A stretch of 64,000 bases of DNA from assembly GCA_022414725.1 (NCBI GenBank), contig CM039462.1:177334400-177398399 (forward strand). The letters are read 5' to 3'. The notes beneath the pieces are model-generated. The model did no database searches. It was given only the letters and a program-made list of their open reading frames with translations, and had not been told where the DNA came from. Shown here one piece after another: positions 56,002 through 64,000 of this stretch. The DNA is from Microglena sp. YARC (lineage: Eukaryota > Chlorophyta > Chlorophyceae > Chlamydomonadales > Chlamydomonadaceae). How positions within the stretch are numbered: the first letter of the stretch is position 1; each line of letters starts with the position of its first letter. Both the position numbers and the translations under genes were made by a program.

Positions 56002-57640
56002 CTGGTGGTAGAGAACCTGAGGGGGAATGGATGTTGGGCAGAGGTCATGGGGGCTGGGCCACAATCAGCTGAGCTGGTGGTAGAGAACCTGAGGGGGAAA
56101 GGATGTTGGGCAGGGGTCTTGGGGGCTGGGCCACAATCAGCTGACCTGGTGGTAGAGAACCTGAGGGGGAAAGGACGTTGGGCAGGGGTCATGGGGGCTG
56201 GGCCACAATCAGCTGAGCTGGTGGTAGAGAACCTGAGGGGGAAAGGATGTTGGGCAGGGGTCATGGGGGCTGGGCCACAATCAGCTGAGCTGGTGGTAGA
56301 GAACCTGAGGGGAAAGGATGTTTGGGCAGGGGTCATGGGGGCTGGGCCACAATCAGCTGAGCTGGTGGTAGAGAACCTGAGGGGGAAAGGATGTTGGCAG
56401 GGGTCATGGGGGCTGGGCCACAATCAGCTGAGCTGGTGGTAGAGAACCTGAGGGGGAAAGGACGTTGGGCAGGGGTCATGTGGGCTGGGCCACAATCAGC
56501 TGAGCTGGTGGTAGAGAACCTGAGGGGGAAAGGATGTTGGGCAGGGGTCATGTGGGCTGGGCCACAATCAGCTGAGCTGGTGGTAGAGAACCTGAGGGTG
56601 AAAGGATGTTGGGCAGGGGTCATGGGGGCTGGGCCACAATCAGCTGAGCTGGTGGTATAGAACACGAGGGGGGAAAGATGTTGGGCAGGGGTCATGGGGG
56701 CTGGGCCACAATCAGCTGAGCTGGTGGTAGAGAACCTGAGGGTGAAAGGATGTTAGGCAGGGGTCATGGGGGCTGGGCCACAATCAGCTGAGCTGGTGGT
56801 ATAGAACACGAGGGGGGAAAGATGTTGGGCAGGGGTCATGGGGGCTGGGCCACAATCAGCTGAGCTGGTGGTAGAGAACCTGAGGGGGAAAGATGTTGGG
56901 CAGGGGTTATTGGGGCTGGGGCAGTGGGGGGCAGTAAGCTGATCTGTCAGTGATTGATGTTGTTGTTCAGGGGACATAGGGGCTGGGGCACAATCAGCTG
57001 TGCTGGTGGTATAGAACCTGAGGGGCAAAAGATGTTGGGCAGGGATTATTGGGGCTGGGGCACAATCAGCTGTGCTGGTGGTATAGAACCTGGGAGGGAA
57101 AAATATGTTGGGTAGGGGTCACAGGGCTGGGGCAGTGGGGTGCAGTAAGCTGATCTGTCAGTGCTTTGCATTGTTCAGGGCTTATTGGGGCTGGGGAACA
57201 ATCAACTGTGCTGGTGGTATAGAACCTGAGGGGGAAAAGATGTTGAGCAGGGGTTATTGGGGCTGTGGCAGTGGGGCACAGTAAGCTGATCTGTGAGTGT
57301 GCTTAACGTTGTTCAGGGGACATAGGGGCTGGGCCACAATCAGCTGTGCTGGTGGTATATAACCTAAGGGGGAAAGACGATGGGTAGGGTTATTGGGGCT
57401 GTGGCAGTGGGGCACAGTAAGCTGATCTGTCAATGCTTGATGTTGTTCAGGGGACGTAGGGGCTGAGGCACAAACAGCTGCACTGGTGGTATAGAACCTA
57501 AGGGGGAAAATATGTTGGGCGGGGCTGTCTGGGGCTGTGGCAGTATGGCACAGTAAGCTGATCTGTCAGTGATTGATGTTGATCAGGGGTCATTGGGGCT
57601 GGGGCACAATCAGCTGTGCTGGTGGTATACAACCTGGGTT
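56002..57640 (-). repeat. Acceptor-side array of exon 55845-56001 (~20 copies, 75-120 bp)
   Basis: Very regular units of gggctgggccacaatcagctgagctggtggtagagaacctgaggg (acceptor plus SADCGPAPMTP), near-identical at 56000-56900 and more diverged, with a cagtaagctgatctgtcag insert, at 56900-57640. Both strands are open in places; intronic. Confidence 0.9.
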
Positions 57641-58395
57641 GGAAACGATGGTCAAAGCTGGTACAACGGTGCGACAGATGTCGGTCAAAGCTGGTACTAC
57701 GGTGCGACAGATGTCGGTCAAAGCTGGTACTACGGTGCGACAGATGTCAGTTAAAGCTGGTACTCAGTGCGACAGATGTTGGTCAAAGCTGGTACTACGG
57801 TGCGACAGATGTCGGTCAAAGCTGGTACTCAGTGCGACAGATGTCGGTCAAAGCTGGTACTCAGTGCGACAGATGTCGATCAAAGCTGGTACTCACTGCA
57901 ACAGATACCGGTCAAAGCTGGTACTCAGTGCAACAGATGTCGGTTAAAGCTGGTACTACGGTGCGACAGATGTCAGTTAAAGCTGGTACTACGGTGCGAC
58001 AGATGTCGGTCAAAGCTGGAACTACGGTGCGACAGATGTCTGTTAAAGCTGGTACTGCGGTGCGACAAATGTTGGTTAAAGCTGGTACTACGGTGAGACA
58101 GATGTTGGTCAAAGCTGGTACTAATGTGCGACAGATGTCGGTTAAAGCTGGTACTACGGTGGGACAGATGTCGGTCAAAGCTGGTACTACTGTGCGACAG
58201 ATGTCGGTCAAAGCTGGTACTACGGTGCGACAGATGTCAGTCAAAGCTGGTACTACGGTGCGACAGATGTCGGTCAAAGCTGGTACTACGGTGCGACAGA
58301 TGTCGGTCATAGCTGGCACTACGGTGCGACAGATGTCAGTCAAAGCTGGTATTACTGTGTGACATATGCTGGTCAAAGCTGGTACTACTGTGCAA
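57640..58395. repeat. 33-bp minisatellite (~23 copies)
   Basis: Units of ggtcaaagctggtac plus tacggtgcgacagatgtc. Because 33 is a multiple of three it stays open on both strands (TDICRTVVPAL on minus, MSVKAGTTVRQ on plus). It lies in the intron after exon 58475-58629, so I do not call it coding. Confidence 0.92.
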
Positions 58396-58474
58396 CCAGC
58401 CTGAGCCTCGTTACAGAGGTTGGTTCCCCTTTTTTGCTTGTTTAGGGTGTAGGGTTTAGTATTTTTCTCGTTAC

Positions 58475-58629
58475 CTGAGGTGGTTCCATTGCATTGTTGC
58501 ATGGGCGGAAGTCGCGACACTGACACAAGTTCCAATGGGATCGGATAGCCCACAACCCGGCTCAGTTAAAAAGGGCACCAGGGCTTGGAAGGGGTCAAAG
58601 GTACCGGCGCAGAAATCGTAGACTTCAAC
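58475..58629 (-). CDS. C1A gene, Cys-containing N-terminal-extension exon
   Basis: Acceptor ccaccctgcag, donor GTAACGAG. Fifty-one clean codons plus two bases, phase 0 in and 2 out. It encodes VEVYDFCAGTFDPFQALVPF, LTEPGCGLSDPIGTCVSVAT and SAHATMQWNHL, with three cysteines, consistent with an exported protein. A donor-side copy fragment is at 58385-58425. No family recognised. Confidence 0.72.
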
Positions 58630-59065
58630 CTGCAGGGTGGTTAGAGGGTGGTTATAGGGTGGGTAGACGGTGGGTAGAGGGTGGGTAGAGGGTGGTTAGA
58701 GGGTGGTTAGAGGGTGGGTAGACGGTGGGTAGAGGGTGGGTAGAGGGTGGGTAGAGGGTGGTTAGAGGGTGGTTAGAGGGTGGTTAGAGAGTGGGTATAG
58801 GGTGGGTAGAGGATGGCTAGAGGGTCTGGTAGAATTTGTGTGGGTGAGGAAGAGTTGTGTGGATAAGGGAGAGTTTGTGTGCATGAGAAAGAGTTATACG
58901 TATGGGGGAGAGTTGTGTGAGTGTGAGGAACAGTTTGGGTGTAGGAAGGAGTTGTATGTAGGGGGTAGTTCTGTGTAGGGGGGAGTTGTGTGTGAGGAGG
59001 AGTACTATGGATGGATACTTTTACAGGGCCTTCAGAACCCTTTTCTGCACCCTTTGGCATCCCTT
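58630..59065. repeat. ggtgggtagaggg and agttgtgtg repeats
   Basis: About a dozen ggtggttagagggtgggtaga units (58630-58830), then degenerate gagttgtgtggataag units (58840-59000). Transcript CCACCC-rich, next to the acceptor at 58629. Confidence 0.85.
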
Positions 59066-59069
59066 TGGA

Positions 59070-60050
59070 AACCCTTTTACACATCATGCTCCCTTTCGAT
59101 CAAAAACAAATGACCCCCCAAATTATCAGTATCATGCTGGGAAGGAAAACGAATTCTGGATCCCGAATACATCAAGGCCACTCCGGTATATCTAGCATAT
59201 GCTGTGGCAACATGCAAGCAGGGTGTAGGCAAGTAGCAAGCTAATGCAAGATGATGTGCTGTTGCAGATGATGCAGATCAAGTTGATGTAGATGGTGTAG
59301 ATGTTGCAGATGATGAAGATGAAGGGTGCCGATGACCCCCTAAATCAGTATCATGCTGGGAAGAAAAACGAAATTCTAGCTCCCAAGTACATCAAGGCCA
59401 CTCCGGTAAAATCTTGTATATGTTATGACATTGTTACATCCGAGTAATGTGCCACTCTCAGGACGTGAAAGTTAAGGACACCCACTGCATAAGCCGAACT
59501 AGCAGAAGTCACCAGAGCGTAAATCTTTATATATGTTGTGACGTTGTGTCAGCAGGGAATTGCAACCTGAGAAAGAGAACATTTTAAATTTAAACTTTTA
59601 GTTGTACACACACACACACGCCAAGCCACACACACACACAATTAAAGGCGGGCATTTCACCCCTTCACTCCGGCGGGAAGAAGAACGAATTCTTGTCTAC
59701 CAAGCACTTCGAGGCCATTCGGGTCAATCTTATATATGCTGTGGCATCATGCAAACAGGAGGTAGCAAGCTGATGCAGATGAGTGCACTTCTCACCTTGG
59801 CTCCCAAAGCAAATTAACAGGGTATTATGCACTCGTATCTGCACCCCTTGTCCACCCCTTTCTTTGCTACAGCCCTGAATGCAGATGAGTGCACTTCGCA
59901 CCTTGACCAGCCGGGAAGGAGAAGGAATTCTGGCTCCCATGTACTTCAACGCCATCAGGGTCAATCTTGTATATGTTGTGGCATCATGCAAACAGGATGC
60001 TGCAAGTTGCTGGAGAAAATTAAAATAACATAGATAGTTTTACACACATA
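59070..60050 (-). repeat. Donor-side copies of exon 60139-60262
   Basis: Four copies (about 59130-59200, 59345-59410, 59665-59735 and 59910-59975) of the exon end (DP.GLEVLG.QNSF..PAG) with flanking donor text, followed on the transcript by caagattgac-like sequence. Spacing is 200-300 bp. Confidence 0.78.
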
Positions 60051-60138
60051 CACAAGCACACAGAAGATTTACACACGCACACACTCGCAACACACACACA
60101 CACGCAACACACACAATTAAGACGTGCGCGTTTCCGAC

Positions 60139-60262
60139 CTTCATTCCGGCCGGGAACAAGAAGGAATTCTGCCTCCCAAGTACTTCAAGGTCACTGGGGT
60201 ACTTCTTCCCACATGTCGTCCCAGCAGCTGGTGCACCTATCTTCAGAATTTGTGATGCGGCA
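60139..60262 (-). CDS. C1A gene, N-terminal-extension exon 2
   Basis: Acceptor tttcttgaag, donor GTCGGAAAC. In phase 0 it reads CRITNSEDRCTSCWDDMWEE; then one extra C in a run shifts the frame, after which SDLEVLGRQNSFLFPAGMK ends in phase 0. Removing that base makes entry and exit both phase 0, fitting exons 1 and 3. It adds three cysteines close to the N-terminus. No family recognised. Confidence 0.6.
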
Positions 60263-60284
60263 CTTCAAGAAACGTGTAGGGAGG

Positions 60285-61190
60285 CAAGGGGGGGGGGAGT
60301 GGCGGGGTGGGTGCATCGGGGAGGGGGGAGTTTTTTTTGTAGGGAGAGGGGGGGGGGGGGGGTGGGGGGGGGGGGCGGGGGGGGGGGGGGGGGGGGGGGA
60401 GGTGGGGGGGGTCCGAGAAGATAAAGCACATTCTTTTCGAAAGGTCATGATGGGTAATTCAAGAGGATATAAAGGGGACCAGTGCAGAGAGAGGGAAGGG
60501 TGGTGTGGTGTGTGTGTGGGGGGGGGAAGGGGCGTGGGGGGGGAGGGGGGGATTGAGAATGTGTGTGTGTGTGTTTGGGGGGGGGTGGGGGCGGGTGGGG
60601 GTGGGAGAGAACATGAGCACTTAAGAGGAAACAGAGGAGCAGAGGCAGAGAGAGAGAAGGGTGTGGGGTGGGGAGTGGGTGGGTGAATGAGCGATGAGGG
60701 GTGGGGTGTTGGGGTGTAGGGGTGTCTAGGGGGGGTGGGGGGATTGTGTATGTGTGTGTTTGGGGGGCTGGTGTGGGGGGCGTGGAGAGAACAAGAGCCT
60801 GTGAATGAGGATACAGAGAGAGCAGTGCAGAGAGAGGGAAGGGGAGGTTGGGGCCGGGGATCGTGGGGAGTGGGTGGGTGGGTGGATGAGCGATGAGCGA
60901 TGAGGGTTGGGGAAAGGTGGAAGTGGGGGTGGGGTGGGGTGGGTGGGGGGGTGGGGGTGGGTGGTTGGGGAGGGGGAGATGAGGGGTGGGGGTGGGGGGT
61001 GGGGGGGGAGGTGGTAAAAACAGTAGAACACCACTTTACCTATAGCACTCACCACTGGGGGGTGGGAGTGGGGTGGGGGTGAGAGAAGGTGGGGTGGGCG
61101 GGGGTGTGGGTGGGTGAGATGGGGTGTGTGGGAGGGGTTAAGATGAGGGGGGGGGTAAAAACAGTCCAAACCACTTCAACCATAGCACTC
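60285..61190 (-). repeat. Poly-G and GGGTGGGG intron with donor-side copies
   Basis: Very G-rich plus strand (60340-60415 almost pure G). One diverged donor-side copy of exon 1 with its intron text (ccactttacctatagcactcacc) sits at 61025-61055. The transcript is C-rich right up to the acceptor at 60262. Confidence 0.8.
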
Positions 61191-61192
61191 AC

Positions 61193-61297
61193 CTCTCCTG
61201 TGCAGTCGGTACTGGGATACACTCGGATGGAGGTGGGTGTCACAGTTAGGGCCAACAGGGCCCAAACTGATAGCCAGACAAATCCTAGAAGATTCAT
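61193..61297 (-). CDS. Secreted C1A-family gene, first coding exon (signal peptide)
   Basis: Begins at ATG 61297 and runs 35 codons to donor GTGAGTGC in phase 0. MNLLGFVWLSVWALLALTVT has an uncharged hydrophobic core followed by TPTSIRVYPSTDCTGE, a typical signal peptide with likely cleavage near residue 20. The product should enter the secretory pathway, fitting the disulfide-type cysteines downstream and the papain-like domain at 42482-48219. Linkage to those exons rests on strand, order and matching phases across ten junctions. Confidence 0.78.
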
Positions 61298-61329
61298 GAC
61301 CTGAACATAATTCAGGGTTTAGGAAGGGG

Positions 61330-61760
61330 GAGCTTGCAGAGTGAGTGGTGCTGGGTGCTGCATGAGGCAGACTGCTGGGCAGGAGTGGTTTTGTGCTGCT
61401 GCAGCTGCTGCTGCTGGCGTTTGAGACGGTTAGGGGAGGTTGAGTTCAGGAGGGGGAGGGGGGCGGGGGGACCCGGAGGGTTAGTGGGGTGGGTGGTGGT
61501 CTGGTCGGCGGGGGATGGGGGTGGGGTGGGGTGGGGTGGGGTAGGGGGTGGAGGTTGCTGGTGTGTGTCAGAGTTTGTGTTACAGGCTTTATGATTGCGC
61601 TAGCAGCAGAGGCAGGGACAGAGGGCGCCACAAGATATTAGAACAATTGAAACATACTAGGTTGCAATAGCTTTGGCTGAATAGCAAGTCAGGGGAGCTG
61701 CCTAGAAGCTGCTACTTTTAGCTGAAAATAAACACTGGTCTCGAACATGCGAACAGGCTC
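61330..61760. other. Upstream region of the C1A-family gene
   Basis: G-rich plus strand at 61440-61560, then ordinary sequence. It should contain the 5' UTR and promoter of the gene starting at 61297. I see no definite TATA box or other motif. Confidence 0.35.
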
Positions 61761-61769
61761 TGAAATCTT

Positions 61770-61925
61770 TTGTAGCGGAATTACTGTAGCGGAATCCTTG
61801 TAGCGGAATCACTGTAGCTGAATCACTGTACCAGGATCACTGTAGCGGAATCATTCTACCGGAATCACTGTAGCGGAATCATTGTACCGGAATCCCTGTA
61901 GCAGAATCATTGTAGCTGAATGCCA
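61770..61925. repeat. 16-bp minisatellite (tgtagcggaatcactg)
   Basis: About ten units with variants (tgtaccggaatcattg). Confidence 0.92.
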
Positions 61926-62426
61926 GACTAAAGGGCAAATTAATAAGGCAACTCGAGGTGTCAAGATACTGGATCTTGGGTATGTAAATAAACCAGAGAT
62001 ATAGACTAGTAGCAGGCTATCCCGCTTCAGGCCTAATGAACCAGAGTTGACAGCTATCAGACTTCCGCATCCTCCAGGCTACCACGATGATTGTGTGAAG
62101 GAAGCCTGAGCCGTCCTGTACTACATGTCCTGTCCCACCCCCACCTCCACCCACCTTGCGTCTGCAGCCTCCAGCACCCAGCACACACACACCCCTCCCC
62201 ATCTCCACCCACCTTGCATCTCCAGCCCCCAGCCCCAGCCCCCCCCCCGCCAGGGTTGTGTCGTCCGGTTTCGCTTTGTTTTCGTCCGGTCTTTTGAACG
62301 TTGTACGGTTTTGTATGGTTTCGTACGGTATATTCGAGTTTGAAGCAAAGCTCAGAATGAAGTTGGTGGTTACTGCTGGACCACCAGCTCCTCAGCTACG
62401 GAGCACAGCTGGAGCCCGGCTGGCAC

Positions 62427-62762
62427 TCATGAGTCCATACGGACCACCTGCTTAACCCTCAGCTTGTACTCTTCTAGATCCTCGGCATGTTTCTTGTTGG
62501 TTCGCTGGATCCCGTCGAGATGCCCTCGAGCTGCCGCCTTGACACCACCAGGAACACGGCTACAGGGTGCAACCAGTCCGGTCTTGCGAGCTAGATGCTG
62601 GGTGAACTTAGACTGCTTAGGAAACGGATTTAGGGCAATGCTTGCAAACGCAACGTATGTTGCGGCCTAAACGTTCTGAAGATTGTATGTGCTCGTCGAA
62701 TGTGAACCCGACTGGTTTCAAGACTTGCTCTTCTTATGTTTAAAATCGGTAAACGTCGACAT
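62427..62762 (-). pseudogene. hAT-type transposase N-terminal fragment with BED zinc finger (frameshifted)
   Basis: From ATG 62762 (MSTFTDFKHKK) the frame shifts once to GFTFDEHIQ... with RCVCKHCPKSVS. After an extra T near 62621 it continues SKFTQHLARKTGLVAPC, SRVPGGVKAAARG and a charged helix ending RVKQVVRMDS at TGA 62427-62429. The C-x2-C ... H ... C layout with K.TQHLA...G...C..VP is that of BED fingers at the N-terminus of hAT transposases. The catalytic domain is absent. It might be the relic of an element related to the hAT-like MITEs in this window, but no end sequence links them. Confidence 0.6.
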
Positions 62763-62830
62763 CGTGATGCTCCAGCATGGATTGATTGCGCGTGGAACCT
62801 GCGGCCCAAGCAGCAGCCTGCATACAGGTA

Positions 62831-63310
62831 CTAGCTAGGACATGGGTCAGGCAAAAGACACCGAATGAACCGAACGCGTGCGAGATGTTCACCGAATGCA
62901 TTGGCGTACGGACTTTTGGTGCATTGGCTCCAAACGACGCAATCCTGGAGTACTACTGAGGGAGGTGGGGAAAGTTCATTCCAACTGTGAAGAGCATCTC
63001 TGTAAGTGCCCACACTCATCATGGACGGTGTCAAAAGCAGAGTGAATTTTTGGCTCGACCATCGCTCGATAAATAGATACGCGCTGATTGGCGCGTAGGC
63101 AGGTTTATTAACGGGATGGTGACAAGGGCGCGGGAATGACCCGCGGTTTAACCAACCTGGACAGAGGTGCTTGTCGTCGCCGGTGAAACGCGCTCCTGTA
63201 GCTGTTGTCCAGCAGATAGCAGCGACCACCCGGGAAGAGAAGAGGCAGGCACAGAAATAACAAGAAATAAAACCAACCTGTAGAGCTGCGATGGACCAAG
63301 GTGTAAACAA
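62831..63310 (-). CDS. Unassigned open frame, 159 codons
   Basis: Longest open frame in this part that is not low-complexity. It starts MFTPWSIAALQVGFISCYFC, a hydrophobic N-terminal stretch, and has 11 cysteines but no motif I recognise. No intron signals or neighbours support it. It may be chance or part of a mobile element. Confidence 0.2.
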   Translation of the reverse strand: MFTPWSIAALQVGFISCYFCACLFSSRVVAAICWTTATGARFTGDDKHLCPGWLNRGSFPRPCHHPVNKPAYAPISAYLFIERWSSQKFTLLLTPSMMSVGTYRDALHSWNELSPPPSVVLQDCVVWSQCTKSPYANAFGEHLARVRFIRCLLPDPCPS

Positions 63311-63349
63311 ACGGGATAGAAAGAAAGATAATATCGCAGATCGCTCTCA

Positions 63350-64000
63350 TGGCCGCAATTTAAGCCGGTCGTGGCCGCAGCAGTACCAGGTAACGATGTA
63401 CCGTATCCGGTGCGGTTCTGGTACTGCTGGCGTTACTAATATACACCGACCGGTGTTACTAATATCTTTCTCGTCCAAGCTGGACTCGCACAAAAATCAT
63501 TCCGTATTCTGACAGCGCGGAGCTGACGTAAGGCGTATCTCATTCGCCCAGCCTGTCTCCTTCCTGGGAGCTAGTTGTAGCATTCGCGGCACTGCTGTCG
63601 CCGCAGACCCAAAAACAAAATAACCGGAAAAGAAATACAACCGGTAAACAAAAGAAATACAACCGGAAATACAACCGCAAAATAACAATACAAAGACCGG
63701 TGCAGTTACACCTTGTTTCTAATAGATAAATTGAGATTTGAGTGCCAGCGTGGCACTAGTGGCACTAGGTCGACGCAATTGAACGAAACAGTTGAAATTT
63801 GCGATGCCAGCTCGGCTGCCAGATTTGCCCCAAGCTCGAAATTGTCCCCCTGTCAAGAAAGCGCCGTATGGAAGAGGGACAAGTGTGATAGAGGTTTAGG
63901 AGATGACGCTGGCAACGTCCTAAACCAATGGACCGGCAGCAGCGAATTTAAGAAATTATAGCTGCCGCATGGCGCATGCTAGCTCCAGGCGTAGGCGCTT
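63350..64000. other. No gene recognised
   Basis: Contains the inverted pair gcagcagtacc / ggtactgctgg (63378-63430), twin gttactaatat motifs (63433-63465) and a short aaatacaaccgg repeat (63625-63675). An 82-codon plus frame at 63713-63961 has no recognised motif. Confidence 0.4.

Noticed and set aside
57640..58395. CRISPR array
   Set aside because: The 33-bp units are directly adjacent with no unique spacers, and the locus is eukaryotic.

Overview
This is nuclear DNA of a eukaryote with spliceosomal GT-AG introns. It carries pieces of at least three multi-exon protein genes, buried in an exceptional load of tandem repeats. The gene content (an ABCB-type half transporter, the tRNA-modifying Elongator subunit ELP3, a secreted papain-family protein), tRNA-derived SINEs and hAT-type MITEs suit a unicellular alga or protist. 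A repeat-rich green alga is my guess, supported only weakly by TTTAGGG-like motifs. I cannot name the species. A run of exactly 1,000 N (20501-21500) and many one-base indels, often in homopolymers, point to a draft long-read assembly.

Layout. (1) 1-20,500: an ABC transporter on the minus strand. Six exons join with consistent phases (17140-17459, 12078-12156, 10583-10662, 8501-8716, 4839-4973, 572-797) and give 352 codons, from the membrane domain to just past Walker A. Both gene ends are missing. (2) 21,500-26,701: the C-terminal part of ELP3 on the plus strand, head to head with the transporter across the gap, followed by two extra copies of its last exon. (3) 27.6-33.4 kb: a mobile-element zone with three tRNA-derived SINEs, four MITEs with exact 8-bp target duplications, a foldback element, and the last exon of a cysteine-rich protein. 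(4) 33.4-39.2 kb: a huge 36-bp minisatellite. (5) 40.4-61.3 kb: a minus-strand gene of at least eleven exons for a secreted papain-family (C1A) protein. It has a signal peptide, a long N-terminal extension, then the peptidase domain, in which the catalytic Cys reads as Gly. (6) 61.3-64 kb: a short minisatellite, a broken BED-finger transposase and unassigned sequence.

The most striking feature is the make-up of the introns. Nearly all are built of tandem copies of their own exon-intron junctions. Below each donor lie 3 to about 24 copies of the exon's 3' end plus donor. Above each acceptor lie 3 to about 24 copies of acceptor plus the exon's 5' end. The pattern holds in the ABC, ELP3 and C1A genes, on both strands. 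In several introns the transcript is also G/T-rich after the donor and C/A-rich before the acceptor, so the two intron halves could pair.

Most long open frames here are low-complexity repeat translations and are not listed as genes. Exon calls were made by reading protein motifs, splice sites and phase by eye; no alignment or search was run.
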